Positions 1 through 9,017 of a stretch of 64,000 bases of DNA are shown in pieces (position 1 is the first letter of the stretch; every line of letters begins with the position of its first letter). Origin of the DNA: an uncultured Alphaproteobacteria bacterium (GTDB lineage Bacteria; Pseudomonadota; Alphaproteobacteria; Caulobacterales; Caulobacteraceae); assembly GCA_937920085.1 (NCBI GenBank), contig CALETE010000080.1:186001-250000 (forward strand). Direction: 5' to 3'. The translations under genes and the position numbers were made by a program. The notes under the pieces are model-generated. The model was not told where the DNA came from. It was given only the letters and a program-made list of their open reading frames with translations, and ran no database searches.

Positions 1-40
1 CGGCATAGACGCGCTCGAGATAATCGGTTGGCAGTGCCAA
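1..40 (-). CDS. Start of a probable ADP-ribosylglycohydrolase-family gene (cut by window edge)
   Basis: Immediately downstream of the MFS gene stop, the minus strand reads from a TTG codon as M(L)ALPTDYLERVYA and then leaves the window. The DYLERVYAG opening is, from memory, typical of bacterial ADP-ribosylglycohydrolase-fold proteins that sit beside sugar-type transporters and Gfo/Idh/MocA dehydrogenases. Only 13 residues are visible, the TTG start has only a weak ribosome binding site, and the family call is an inference. It would be the third gene of the run PhyH, MFS, this gene. Confidence 0.35.
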   Translation of the reverse strand, partial: MALPTDYLERVYA

Positions 41-42
41 GC

Positions 43-1371
43 TTATCGCGCCGCTTGGTCTTCAGGGGCGGCAACCAACTCCGGCACAAAAAGATGCAGC
101 CATAGAAGGCCCAGCAGATAGGAGACCGCCGCAACCGCCAGTAAGGGTCCATACCCCATGCCTGCCGTAAGAATTTCCCCGGCAACGAACACAATAGCCA
201 TGCCCGCGAGGTTGCCGCACAGGGCACCAAAGCTGGTGACCTTACCGACCCTGGCCTTGGGAATAATGTCGCCGATGGTCGAGAAAATGCTCACGGAAAA
301 CCCCTGATGTCCCGCCAGCATGAAGGCAAGAAGTCCTGCCGCCATCCAAAGGTTATGGGTCAGCAGCGCCAAGGGTGCCGTAGTGACCAAGAGGGCGGAA
401 ACCAGCATGACGCCCTTGCGGACACGATTAATGCTCACCCCCTGGGAGATCAGCCGGGTTGAAATCCAGCCCGAAGCCAAAGACCCCACCGCTGATCCAA
501 CATAGGCAATGGCCAAGGGCGGCCCGAGATCCTTTTGCGCCACATGGAAAACCCGGTGGAAGAAGTCAGGGGCCCAGAACAGCAGCAGCCAATAGACCTG
601 GTCTGACAAGACCTTGGCGCCGGCAATGCCGAGTGTTCGCCGATCTGACAGCAGACCTGCCGTCCCCCGGAGCGCAGCTCTGAACCCACCACCAGGCGCT
701 GCGCCGGCCAAGACAGGTTCCTGGTGTTGCGGAAAATTAAGCCCCCGAGTTGCGCCAATCCAGGCCAGAACCCAGACAAAACCCAAGGCCCCTGCGGCCA
801 CAAAGCACCCTCGCCATCCCAGTCCCGCCCAGCCTAAGGCCAGACTTCCCCCGGCGATCACGGGGAGAACCAAGGGCGTGGCGATCGAACCCAGGGCCGA
901 TGCGCCGTTCGAAATGCCAAAGACAAAGGACCTTAGGCGGGCGCTAAAGATCGTCGCTAGGGTTTTTACGAAGGACGGAGTGCCCATAGATTCCGTGGCA
1001 CCCAGCGCCACCCGAACGGCCGCGAATTGCCCCACACTAAAGGCCCAACCGTGCGCCATTGCCGCTAGGCTCCAGGCGGCAACGCCAGCCGGGGTCGCCC
1101 ACTTCACCCCCAGACGATCGACAATCCATCCGACCCCAAGATAGGCCATAGCGGCAGAAAACTGGAAAAGGGAGGCGAGCTTTCCGTAGTCCGCATCGGT
1201 CCAATGCAGGTCGTCCTCGATCATCGGCTTCAACACCGAAATGATCTGCCGATCTACCAGGTTCAGGATGCCGGCAAGCACGATCAATCCCACCAGCCAC
1301 CACCGGCGGGCCAACAGTTTCGGGTCCAGCACGTCGTCAGATGCGGAGTCTAGGGGCGCGGGCTTATCCAT
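43..1371 (-). CDS. MFS transporter, anion:cation symporter (ExuT-like) type
   Basis: A 442-aa inner-membrane protein of the major facilitator superfamily with about 12 hydrophobic segments. The first segment carries NLVDRQIISVLKP and is followed by a DRLGVKWA loop, the signature pattern after helix 2 in the anion:cation symporter branch (hexuronate and other organic anions). The substrate cannot be read from sequence. It overlaps the upstream dioxygenase gene by 8 bases, so the two are almost certainly co-transcribed and translationally coupled, and a third gene follows directly. The context of PhyH dioxygenase and Gfo/Idh/MocA dehydrogenase suggests uptake of a sugar-acid-like or other carboxylated compound; that part is inference. 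Confidence 0.88.
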   Translation of the reverse strand: MDKPAPLDSASDDVLDPKLLARRWWLVGLIVLAGILNLVDRQIISVLKPMIEDDLHWTDADYGKLASLFQFSAAMAYLGVGWIVDRLGVKWATPAGVAAWSLAAMAHGWAFSVGQFAAVRVALGATESMGTPSFVKTLATIFSARLRSFVFGISNGASALGSIATPLVLPVIAGGSLALGWAGLGWRGCFVAAGALGFVWVLAWIGATRGLNFPQHQEPVLAGAAPGGGFRAALRGTAGLLSDRRTLGIAGAKVLSDQVYWLLLFWAPDFFHRVFHVAQKDLGPPLAIAYVGSAVGSLASGWISTRLISQGVSINRVRKGVMLVSALLVTTAPLALLTHNLWMAAGLLAFMLAGHQGFSVSIFSTIGDIIPKARVGKVTSFGALCGNLAGMAIVFVAGEILTAGMGYGPLLAVAAVSYLLGLLWLHLFVPELVAAPEDQAAR

Positions 1372-2128
1372 GGGTGATGTGCTTGCCGTTCAAGAGCAGC
1401 GGAACGGCATTGCGACGCAGATGGCGCGTGCCGGGGTTCAGCATGACCTCGGGCGTGTATTGCGCCAGATAAACCCTGCGCAGGTCCGAGGTGAGGTTTG
1501 GCCCAGATGCGTGAAGCATCCGACTGGAAAACGCCACCACGCTACCCGCCGAGACTTCTAAGGCCGGACCGACGCCTGGCTTGTCCCAACCGACCAGGTC
1601 ATTGGTCTTTGGATCGCGAATGTGCGGGAGGATGCGATCTCTCGATTCCGGCACCTCGGTGAAGGGCAATATGCTGATCGTCCCATTCTCCACGGTGGCG
1701 TCGTCCAGTGGGCACCAGCAGGTCAGATAGGGCGCATGATCAATGGGGCCACCATTGCCGACCACATAGCCGGAGTCCTGATGCCAGCTGAAGGCCGAGC
1801 CGCCATCCGGCCCCTTGACCACATACTGATCGAAGAAAAAATAGGCGTCATCGCCGAGCGTCGTGCGGCAAATCTCAGCCATGATCGAGCTGAAAAGCAC
1901 TGACCTTAGGGCTGGCTGATCTCTCTGGCACTCATTGGCAAAATAGCGTTTTCCCCGCTGGTTGAGGCCCATCTGGTCCACGTGGGCGGCATCCATGCGC
2001 GCATCTTCCCGCGCCATAAAGGCCGCGCATTGTGCCCGGAGAATGGCCAAGGGCTCACCCTCCAGCACATTGTCAAACACCGCGTAGCCAAAATGGGCGA
2101 ACTGCGCCCGCTGAAATTCGAAGACCAT
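1364..2128 (-). CDS. Phytanoyl-CoA dioxygenase (PhyH) family protein
   Basis: A 254-aa Fe(II)/2-oxoglutarate-dependent oxygenase. The double-stranded beta-helix metal triad is visible as H116 and D118 (SWHQDSGY) and distal H206 (RMLHASGP), with R217/R218 positioned to bind 2-oxoglutarate. Family members hydroxylate very diverse substrates, so the substrate is unknown. The stop overlaps the start of the MFS gene by 8 bases. The gene follows, 80 bases downstream, a Gfo/Idh/MocA dehydrogenase on the same strand. I read the group as one catabolic operon in which the oxygenase opens or demodifies the imported compound. Confidence 0.9.
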   Translation of the reverse strand: MVFEFQRAQFAHFGYAVFDNVLEGEPLAILRAQCAAFMAREDARMDAAHVDQMGLNQRGKRYFANECQRDQPALRSVLFSSIMAEICRTTLGDDAYFFFDQYVVKGPDGGSAFSWHQDSGYVVGNGGPIDHAPYLTCWCPLDDATVENGTISILPFTEVPESRDRILPHIRDPKTNDLVGWDKPGVGPALEVSAGSVVAFSSRMLHASGPNLTSDLRRVYLAQYTPEVMLNPGTRHLRRNAVPLLLNGKHITHG

Positions 2129-2208
2129 ACTTTCCGCCCGGCTCTTTTACATATGAGAGGAGTCTTCGCCCCTGCTGCAGATCATCCTAGATCAGCACCG
2201 GGCGCAAA

Positions 2209-3285
2209 TTAAAACCCGAACTCCGACATTTCGACCACCCGGTTTTCCTTGGCACTCAATTCTGCAGCCGCACCCATGGCGACCGCCCGAAGACCATCCT
2301 CTGCCGTCACCTTGACCGGACCGCGTCCTCTGACGGCGTCGATGAAGGCCTCAATCTGATAATAGGTCGACCCATGATGGGTGCCGGCCTGCAGTATGGT
2401 CGGGTCTACCGGCACATGGGTGCGGACCGGTGTCTTGGGCGTGCCGAGGGGAACACGGGGCGAATGGACCAGATCCCCAGACGGGATGAAGGCTTCGAGC
2501 TTTGCCTTGTCGCCGACTGCGGTCAGGGCTTCCTGCTCTTCAGAGCCTTCAGCGAACATGTTGAGGTCCAAGAGGGCGCGGGTCCCATTGGCGAAGTCCA
2601 CCACCGTAAAGCTGTTGTCGATAATGTCGGGCTTCTCGCCGTTATAGCGTTCATCCTGATGGTTGACGTCCATGGCACCAGAACAGAAGACCCGAACGGG
2701 TTCAGCGCCGATAATCAGCCGCATAAGGTCGAAGAAGTGGCAGCACTTCTCCACCATGGTCCCGCCGGTATTGCGGGAGAACCGATTCCAATCACCCACC
2801 TTGACCAGAAAGGGAAAGCGATGCTCCCGGATGGACAGTTGGACTAACCGCCCCACATCCCCGGCCTTGATCGCGTCAATAAAGCGGGCGGCGGGTGGCA
2901 TGAACCGGTATTCCATGCCCGTCCAGAATACTGCCTTGTGCTTGAGGGCCTGTTCAGCCGCCCAGCGGGCATCTTCTACTGTGGTGCAGAGTGGCTTTTC
3001 GCAGAGGATATTCAGGCTTGCCGCAAACAGCGGCTTCAAAACCTCGCGATGGGTAAAGTTGGGCGAGACCACCAGAACGCAATCTAGCTCTGCCTTTGCA
3101 AGCATGTCCTCGACGGTTTCAAAGGTCGGCACGTCGTGACCAAGCTGCTTGATGCCCAGCCGGCGGGACTCACCTTCCGGGTCCTGCAAGGCCACAATCT
3201 CAGCCTCCGGATGGAGTTTCAGGTTGCGGATGTGCTCGCGACCCATCATTCCAACGCCTACAATACCAAAGCGCAGCTTGTTCAT
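2209..3285 (-). CDS. Gfo/Idh/MocA family oxidoreductase
   Basis: A 358-aa NAD(P)-dependent dehydrogenase. The N-terminus has the Rossmann dinucleotide loop GIVGVGMMG, followed by the family motif CEKPL, which holds the catalytic lysine, and by a C-terminal alpha/beta domain. Typical substrates are sugars, inositols and sugar acids. The start at 3285 (MNKLRFGIVG) fits the family; in-frame ATGs at 3297 and 3300 are alternatives, and a longer reading frame upstream is spurious because it runs antisense into the divergent gene. It is divergent from the aldo/keto reductase gene, with a gap of only 34 bases. It probably leads the PhyH-MFS operon. Confidence 0.9.
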   Translation of the reverse strand: MNKLRFGIVGVGMMGREHIRNLKLHPEAEIVALQDPEGESRRLGIKQLGHDVPTFETVEDMLAKAELDCVLVVSPNFTHREVLKPLFAASLNILCEKPLCTTVEDARWAAEQALKHKAVFWTGMEYRFMPPAARFIDAIKAGDVGRLVQLSIREHRFPFLVKVGDWNRFSRNTGGTMVEKCCHFFDLMRLIIGAEPVRVFCSGAMDVNHQDERYNGEKPDIIDNSFTVVDFANGTRALLDLNMFAEGSEEQEALTAVGDKAKLEAFIPSGDLVHSPRVPLGTPKTPVRTHVPVDPTILQAGTHHGSTYYQIEAFIDAVRGRGPVKVTAEDGLRAVAMGAAAELSAKENRVVEMSEFGF

Positions 3286-3319
3286 TCTGCCGTCCATCAT
3301 GGTTTCATCGGAGGCCCAC

Positions 3320-4234
3320 ATGCCCCTCACTGATCTTGGCCTGTCGCATGAGCGCCGCGCGCTCGGCAAGAGCGGGCTAACAGTTTCGCCCCTTGCCTGG
3401 GGCATGTGGCGCTTCAAAGGCCAGGACGTAAAGGCCGCCAGGACCTTGGTCGAAACCGCGCTGGACTGTGGCATTGACCTGCTAGACACCGCCGACATTT
3501 ATGGGCCCGACAATGGAGAGCCCTTCGGCGCCGCCGAGCTCTTGCTGGGAAAGGTGCTGGCCGAAGCGCCGGGCCTGCGCGCGCGCTTCACCCTTGCCAC
3601 CAAGGGCGGAATCGAAATGGGCGTGCCCTACAATTCGAGCCCCGACTATTTGACCGCCGCTGTCGAGGCCTCGTTGCGGCGGATGGGTGTTGAGCGGGTT
3701 GAGCTTTGGCAAATCCACCGGCCAGACCACCTGGCTCATCCCGCTGAAATCGCGAGGACCTTCGAGACCCTGCGCGCCCAGGGCAAGGTGGCTGAATTCG
3801 GCGTTTCAAACCACACGGCGGCTCAGGTCTCTGCCCTGCAAGCTCACCTGTCTTTCCCGCTGGCTTCCATACAGCCCGAGTTTTCGCCCCTCGCTATCGA
3901 GCCCCTTTATGACGGCGTTTTGGATCAGGCGGTTGAGCGCAATCTGGCGGTCCTGGCCTGGTCGCCCCTCGGTGGCGGGCGCTTGGCTTCACCGCAGGAT
4001 GAGCGCTCAAGGGCAGTTGTTGAGGCGCTCTCCAAGGTCGCCGAACGCGCGGGAGTTTCTGTCAGCGCAGCGGCCTATGGCTGGATTATGGCTCACCCTG
4101 CGCGGCCGATCCCCATTGTCGGATCACAACAGGTTACCCGAATTCGTGAAGCAACCCGGGCCCTAAGCTTCACCTACAGCCGCCAGGAGTGGTACGCGGT
4201 ACTTACCGCAGCCAGAGGAGTGCCCCTGCCATGA
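3320..4234 (+). CDS. Aldo/keto reductase
   Basis: A 304-aa TIM-barrel NADPH oxidoreductase. The catalytic tetrad is recognisable: Asp and Tyr in LLDTADIYG, Lys in TLATKGG and His in WQIHRPD; the late IPIVGSQQ segment contributes to cofactor binding. The start at 3320 is preceded by GGAG at good spacing; a longer frame upstream is antisense to the divergent dehydrogenase. The stop overlaps the start of the next gene in an ATGA, so the reductase and the flavin monooxygenase are coupled and may act on the same compound. The substrate is unknown. Confidence 0.92.
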   Translation: MPLTDLGLSHERRALGKSGLTVSPLAWGMWRFKGQDVKAARTLVETALDCGIDLLDTADIYGPDNGEPFGAAELLLGKVLAEAPGLRARFTLATKGGIEMGVPYNSSPDYLTAAVEASLRRMGVERVELWQIHRPDHLAHPAEIARTFETLRAQGKVAEFGVSNHTAAQVSALQAHLSFPLASIQPEFSPLAIEPLYDGVLDQAVERNLAVLAWSPLGGGRLASPQDERSRAVVEALSKVAERAGVSVSAAAYGWIMAHPARPIPIVGSQQVTRIREATRALSFTYSRQEWYAVLTAARGVPLP

Positions 4235-5292
4235 ACCCCTGTGAAGTTGCTTGGTTCAGTGCCCTTTGTGACGATGACTATGAGTTCCTCGGTGCGCCCG
4301 ATCCGCGATTACAGTCCAGCTTTGACCATTGTCGGAACATTGCCCTGACCGCCGAGTCGGGGGGGTTCGATAACCTGCTCCTGCCGTCTGGCTATGCCCT
4401 CGGCATCGACTCCACGGCCTTTGCGGCAGCGATCGGCCCCATGCTCAAGCGCATGAAGCTGCTCCTGGCCGTGCGATGTGGGGAAATGTGGCCGCCACAA
4501 CTGGCGCGACAAATCGCCACCATCAATCAGATGGTCGGCGGCCGTTTGAATGTGAACATCATCTCTTCCGACATTCCTGGGGAGACACTTGCCTCGGCGC
4601 CCCGATATCAGCGCACCATCGAAGTGATGGAACTCCTCAACCAGATCCTGAGCGGTCAGGCTGTCGACTATCGGGGTGAGTTCTACACTTTCAAACTGGA
4701 CCCACCGCGCATTGCCCAAACCCTCAACCAACGTGTGCCGCTCTATTTCGGTGGCCTGTCTGAGGACGCTCGGGAAGCGGCCGCGAAGGTGGCTGACGTC
4801 TACCTGATGTGGCCCGACACCTTGCCTGCTGTGGAGGCCATTGTCTCTGACATGACCGCCCGGGCCGCCAAGTACGGACGGACGCTCAAATTCGGCTATC
4901 GGGTCCATGTGGTGGTCCGCGAGACGGAATCTGAAGCTCGGGACGCTGCCAGCCGCTTGCTCTCAAAGCTCGACGAAAGTGAAGGCGAAGCGATCCGTAA
5001 TCGCTCCCTCGATAGCAGCTCCTACGGCGTGCGTCGGCAGGCCGAACTCCGCGCCGGTGCGGGCCATGACGGCTATGCCGAGGATAATCTCTGGACGGGA
5101 ATTGGTCGCGCCCGGTCTGGCTGTGGGGCAGCCCTTGTGGGAGACCCCGATCAGGTCCTGGGCAAGCTGAACACCTACCGCAAACTGGGCATGGACGCTT
5201 TCATCTTGTCAGGCTATCCGCACGCTGCAGAAGCCGATCTGTTTGCGCGCCATGTCCTGCCAAAGCTGGATCATGCGCCACTGACCTTTTAG
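4231..5292 (+). CDS. LLM-class flavin-dependent monooxygenase (SsuD/alkanesulfonate type)
   Basis: A 353-aa bacterial-luciferase-like TIM-barrel protein that would use reduced FMN supplied by a separate reductase. Family landmarks include the RCGEMWPPQLARQIATI stretch, GGRLNVNIISSD (sulfonate-monooxygenase subgroup), a VPLYFGGLS strand and LVGDPDQV near the C-terminus. The start at 4231 lies in the ATGA overlap with the aldo/keto reductase and has GAGGAG upstream. Related enzymes cleave C-S bonds or oxidise ketones and terpenoids. No flavin reductase lies next to it, so the partner must be encoded elsewhere. Confidence 0.9.
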   Translation: MNPCEVAWFSALCDDDYEFLGAPDPRLQSSFDHCRNIALTAESGGFDNLLLPSGYALGIDSTAFAAAIGPMLKRMKLLLAVRCGEMWPPQLARQIATINQMVGGRLNVNIISSDIPGETLASAPRYQRTIEVMELLNQILSGQAVDYRGEFYTFKLDPPRIAQTLNQRVPLYFGGLSEDAREAAAKVADVYLMWPDTLPAVEAIVSDMTARAAKYGRTLKFGYRVHVVVRETESEARDAASRLLSKLDESEGEAIRNRSLDSSSYGVRRQAELRAGAGHDGYAEDNLWTGIGRARSGCGAALVGDPDQVLGKLNTYRKLGMDAFILSGYPHAAEADLFARHVLPKLDHAPLTF

Positions 5293-5311
5293 CCCCTAGG
5301 ACGTCTTCCTC

Positions 5312-7051
5312 ATGACCTATCGCGCGCCGCTTCGCAGTCTAGCCCTGGCCATGCAGACCGCAGGTCATGGTGCCCTTGTGGGCCATGCTTTTGCGGATCT
5401 AGACCAGGACACTGTAAACGCGGTCTTGGAAGCTGCTGGAGCCTTCGCAGAAAACGAACTCGCCCCCTTGAACCGCCAGGGGGACAAGGTCGGTGCCAGC
5501 TATGAGAACGGCAAGGTCACCGCCGCGCCCGGTTTTGCCGAGGCCTATCAGGCCTTTGTTGCCCAGGGCTGGAATTCCCTGTCTGCCGAGCCAGAATTTG
5601 GCGGCCAGGGACTGACCAAGGCCATGGAACTGGCGGTCTTCGAAATGATCCACGCCGCCAACATGGCGTTTGGCCTCTGCCCCATGCTCACCCAAGGTGC
5701 CATCGAGGCCCTGGCTCTCCACGGCACTGAAAAGCAAAAGCGCCTTGTCCTGCCAAAGCTAGTCAGCGGGGAATGGACGGGCACCATGAACCTGACCGAG
5801 CCCCAGGCCGGCACAGATCTGGCCTCTGTCACCACCCGAGCTGAGCCAGACGGTAAGGGTGGCTATAAGATCTATGGTCAGAAAATCTATATCACCTGGG
5901 GCGACCACGACGTGGCAGAGAACATCTGCCACCTTGTTCTTGCGCGGACCCCTGATGCGCCTCCAGGGGTGAAGGGAATCTCCCTCTTCCTGGCGACCAA
6001 GAAGATTGTCGACGACGAGGGCCGCGTGGGGTCACTGAACGACCTTCGGCCAGGTTCTATCGAGCACAAGTTGGGCATTCACGGCTCACCGACCTGCGTC
6101 ATGCTATTTGAGGGTGCCCAGGCGGAGCTGGTCGGCGACCTGAACAGTGGCATTGCCCATATGTTCGTCATGATGAATGCCGCCCGTCTCCAGGTCGGTG
6201 TCCAGGGCGTGGCCATTGCTGAGCGGGCCTTCCAGCAGGCCTTGGCCTTCGCTCAGGAGCGCAAGCAGGGCCGAACCGCATGGGGCGGTGACACGATTTA
6301 TGGCCACCCTGATATCCGCCGGATGCTGACCCTGATGCGGGCGAAGATCGAGGCCGCACGGGCCATCTGCCTGAGCACCGGCGTCCAGTCCGATCTGGCC
6401 CGTCTGGCACAGACGGAGGCCGAGCGCGCTGCCGCCCGGGCTCGCCAGGAACTCCTGACCCCTATCGCCAAGGCGTGGTCAACAGATATGGGCGTGGAAG
6501 TGGCTTCCTTAGGCGTCCAAATTCACGGCGGGATGGGCTTCATCGAAGATACTGGTGCTGCCCAGCACTATCGTGACGCGCGCATTGCACCAATTTATGA
6601 GGGCACCAACGGCATTCAGGCCATGGACCTGGCAGGCCGCAAGCTAGGCATGCGCGAGGGTGGCGTCATGCTGGACATTTGCAGCGAGATTGCGGCCACG
6701 GTGGTGAACCTTAGGGCTGTTCCTGGCCTGGATCTTGTCGCCAACCGGCTAGAAGCGGCACTGGGGGCCCTCGAACGGGCAACGCACTGGATGCTGGCAC
6801 ACAAGGGGCCAGATGCCCTCAGCGGCGCGACGGCCTATCTGAAACTGGCAGGCGATGTCATCGGCGGTGACATGTTGGCGAAGCAGGCCCTCGCGACAGC
6901 TTCGGGAGATGACGCCTGGTCGAAATCTAAGAGCGCCCTGGCGCGAATCTATGCCTCCCAGGTCCTGACCCTAGCTTCGGGCTTGGCTGATGCCGTGACA
7001 GAAGGTGGCGCAGATCTCGAAGCCCTCAGCGCCGCAAGCCTAGCAGACTGA
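5312..7051 (+). CDS. Acyl-CoA dehydrogenase, DmdC-type (about 580 aa)
   Basis: A 579-aa FAD acyl-CoA dehydrogenase, longer than the usual 380 aa because of an extra N-terminal segment and a C-terminal domain typical of 3-methylmercaptopropionyl-CoA dehydrogenase (DmdC) relatives. The FAD/substrate region contains MNLTEPQAGTDLASV and the Q-I-HGGMGF motif, and the presumed catalytic Glu lies in IYEGTNGIQAMDLAGRK. It starts 19 bases after the LLM monooxygenase on the same strand. DmdC homologues also oxidise other short- or medium-chain acyl-CoAs, so DMSP or methylthio substrates are possible but not shown. Confidence 0.92.
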   Translation: MTYRAPLRSLALAMQTAGHGALVGHAFADLDQDTVNAVLEAAGAFAENELAPLNRQGDKVGASYENGKVTAAPGFAEAYQAFVAQGWNSLSAEPEFGGQGLTKAMELAVFEMIHAANMAFGLCPMLTQGAIEALALHGTEKQKRLVLPKLVSGEWTGTMNLTEPQAGTDLASVTTRAEPDGKGGYKIYGQKIYITWGDHDVAENICHLVLARTPDAPPGVKGISLFLATKKIVDDEGRVGSLNDLRPGSIEHKLGIHGSPTCVMLFEGAQAELVGDLNSGIAHMFVMMNAARLQVGVQGVAIAERAFQQALAFAQERKQGRTAWGGDTIYGHPDIRRMLTLMRAKIEAARAICLSTGVQSDLARLAQTEAERAAARARQELLTPIAKAWSTDMGVEVASLGVQIHGGMGFIEDTGAAQHYRDARIAPIYEGTNGIQAMDLAGRKLGMREGGVMLDICSEIAATVVNLRAVPGLDLVANRLEAALGALERATHWMLAHKGPDALSGATAYLKLAGDVIGGDMLAKQALATASGDDAWSKSKSALARIYASQVLTLASGLADAVTEGGADLEALSAASLAD

Positions 7052-7094
7052 TGCCGACGTCCCAGATCTTGCAGACCAGGACATCGGCAGAAGT

Positions 7095-8276
7095 TTAAGC
7101 GGCTACCAATCCTGGAATATCCCGTAGCGCCGGATCGAGCCCTGCCCCCATCAAGTCGATGAAATTGTCGCGATAAAAGCGGCGGCGGGTGGGCTCGGAG
7201 CATCCGGCCAGAGCATCATTGAATCGCTTCAGCGGATTGCGCCCCCCTTCCACATGGGGGAAGTCCGACGAGAAGAGGCAGACCTCCTCTCCACAATTGG
7301 CGATGATCCATGCGGTATCTTCGTGGGGATATGGGGTTACCCGAAACTGCCGACGAATAATCTCACTTGGTTTGGCCGAAAGCTTCTGAAGGCGTTCCTC
7401 CTTGCCGAATGCGGCGACACCGGAGTCGAGAAACTTCATCAAGCTGGGCAACCAGGAGGCACCGAGTTCGATGGCACCAAACTTCAAATTCGGGAAACGG
7501 TCAAAGACGCCATCAATCACGAGGGCAGACAAGGTTTGCCACACGGAAAGGGGAATAGTCATAAAGCTGAGCGAGGTGAAATTCTCGGCGCCGCCGTGGA
7601 AGTCGAGCACCTGGGGCAGACCATTGTTGAAATAGTCGCGGTGCATCTTCTCTTCGCCACCCACATGGAAAAGTATGGGCAGGCCCGCCTCCTGGACCAG
7701 CGCCCAGAAGGGATCAAGGTCCACATGGCTGGGGGAATGACCCGGGGGGCAGCGCGAGGGAATAATCAGACCCTTGCAGCCCATGTCGATGGCTTCGCGC
7801 GCAATGTCTGAGGCCCTGGCCATGTCAACGAGGGGGACATAGCCCGTCGCCAGCAGACGTCGGTCCACCGAGCAATAATCACTCATCATCCGATTGTGGG
7901 CGCGGGCTGCCTCTACGGCCAGGTCAACCTCCCCGGCTTCTTCGAGGCCATAATTTCCGAGGGCGGCGGTGGTGAAGACCAACTGACTGGCAAACCCCAA
8001 AAGATCTAGCGCCTTGGGACGGTCGTGGTTTCGAAAGGCTCCCAGAGCTTGATAGTTCTTGCGGAGCAGGAGATTGGCTTCATCGCCGGCGCGAAAGTCC
8101 GGGTCGTCATGCAGATCTCGGGCCTTTTGGGCCCAATCGGTCACATATTTCGCCTCTTGGGTCTTCGCTCGGAAGTTGTCGCGAAACCTAGGCTCAAGAT
8201 AGGCATCAATCGTGCCTGGCAGTTCCATGACATGCGAGTCCGCGTCATGGATGGTCTGACCCTCTACATAGGCCAT
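7095..8276 (-). CDS. Amidohydrolase family protein (ACMSD-like, amidohydrolase 2)
   Basis: A 393-aa metal-dependent TIM-barrel hydrolase or decarboxylase. Residues 10-15 read HDADSH, the metal-binding first strand of the amidohydrolase_2 branch; later ligands are the His of LFHVGG and the Asp of SSDFPHVEGG. Relatives decarboxylate aromatic or unsaturated acids or hydrolyse lactones. A good ribosome site (GGGAGG) precedes the start. It converges on the acyl-CoA dehydrogenase (43-base gap), and the peroxiredoxin gene lies upstream in the same direction. The substrate is unknown. Confidence 0.88.
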   Translation of the reverse strand: MAYVEGQTIHDADSHVMELPGTIDAYLEPRFRDNFRAKTQEAKYVTDWAQKARDLHDDPDFRAGDEANLLLRKNYQALGAFRNHDRPKALDLLGFASQLVFTTAALGNYGLEEAGEVDLAVEAARAHNRMMSDYCSVDRRLLATGYVPLVDMARASDIAREAIDMGCKGLIIPSRCPPGHSPSHVDLDPFWALVQEAGLPILFHVGGEEKMHRDYFNNGLPQVLDFHGGAENFTSLSFMTIPLSVWQTLSALVIDGVFDRFPNLKFGAIELGASWLPSLMKFLDSGVAAFGKEERLQKLSAKPSEIIRRQFRVTPYPHEDTAWIIANCGEEVCLFSSDFPHVEGGRNPLKRFNDALAGCSEPTRRRFYRDNFIDLMGAGLDPALRDIPGLVAA

Positions 8277-8339
8277 GATGTTCGCCTCCCTTGCGTATTG
8301 GAGGCAGTTCGGACCCGAAATGCGATCCCGTCAAGTGCA

Positions 8340-8369
8340 AGGCCGGTCCGGAAGGGTCCAGACCGGCCT
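8340..8369 (-). terminator. Intrinsic terminator after the peroxiredoxin gene
   Basis: Perfect 9-bp inverted repeat AGGCCGGTC / GACCGGCCT with a 12-base loop, placed 8 bases beyond the peroxiredoxin stop. The T-run on the minus strand is short, so its strength is uncertain. Confidence 0.6.
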
Positions 8370-8377
8370 CAAGGGTC

Positions 8378-8860
8378 TTAGAGTTGAGGCAGCATATAGT
8401 CTGCGGCCGACACTTTGAATTCGCCGCCTTCTTCAACGTTCAGCGACGTGACGACGCCGTCTTCAACCACCATGGAATACCGCTGCGAGCGCAAGCCCAG
8501 GCCAAACTTCGAGCCATCCATGTCAAGACCCACGGCCTTAGTGAAGTCACCGGCAGGGTCGGCAATCATCATGATGGTATCGAGGACGCCTTGGTTCTCG
8601 CCCCAGGCCTTCATCACAAAGGCGTCATTGACCGAGAGGCAGACGATGGAGTCAACGCCCTTGGCCTTGATCTCGGGTGCCAGGGTTTTGAATCCTGGGA
8701 CATGCTTGGCCGAACAGGTCGGGGTGAAAGCACCGGGGACGGCAAAGAAGGCCACCTTCTTGCCGGCGAAAATGTCGTCCGTCGTCATCGGGCGGGGGCC
8801 TTCAGCCGTTCCTGCGATGAAGTTAGCGGCGGGCAGTTTATCTCCGACCTTGAGGGTCAT
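8378..8860 (-). CDS. Peroxiredoxin (Prx5 type)
   Basis: A 160-aa thiol peroxidase. The peroxidatic Cys49 lies in PGAFTPTCSAKH, the hallmark of the Prx5 subfamily, which usually regenerates with glutathione/glutaredoxin or thioredoxin. C74 is the only other cysteine and sits at the buried position found in many family members. The start at 8860 (MTLKVGDKLP) has GGAGAC upstream and matches family length; an in-frame extension upstream has no support. It reduces H2O2 and organic peroxides in the cytoplasm. A stem-loop follows the stop. Confidence 0.93.
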   Translation of the reverse strand: MTLKVGDKLPAANFIAGTAEGPRPMTTDDIFAGKKVAFFAVPGAFTPTCSAKHVPGFKTLAPEIKAKGVDSIVCLSVNDAFVMKAWGENQGVLDTIMMIADPAGDFTKAVGLDMDGSKFGLGLRSQRYSMVVEDGVVTSLNVEEGGEFKVSAADYMLPQL

Positions 8861-9017
8861 GGGAAAGTCTCCATTGGGGCTGATATTGTTTCCATCAAAT
8901 AGCGACGAACCCTCAGGCTTCAATCACCAACTTGCACACCAGAGCCTTTTCCCCTCAGCGGGAACCGCCCACCGTGCAAAGAGGGTGTCTATTCACACGG
9001 CGAGGGCACGGATCGAG

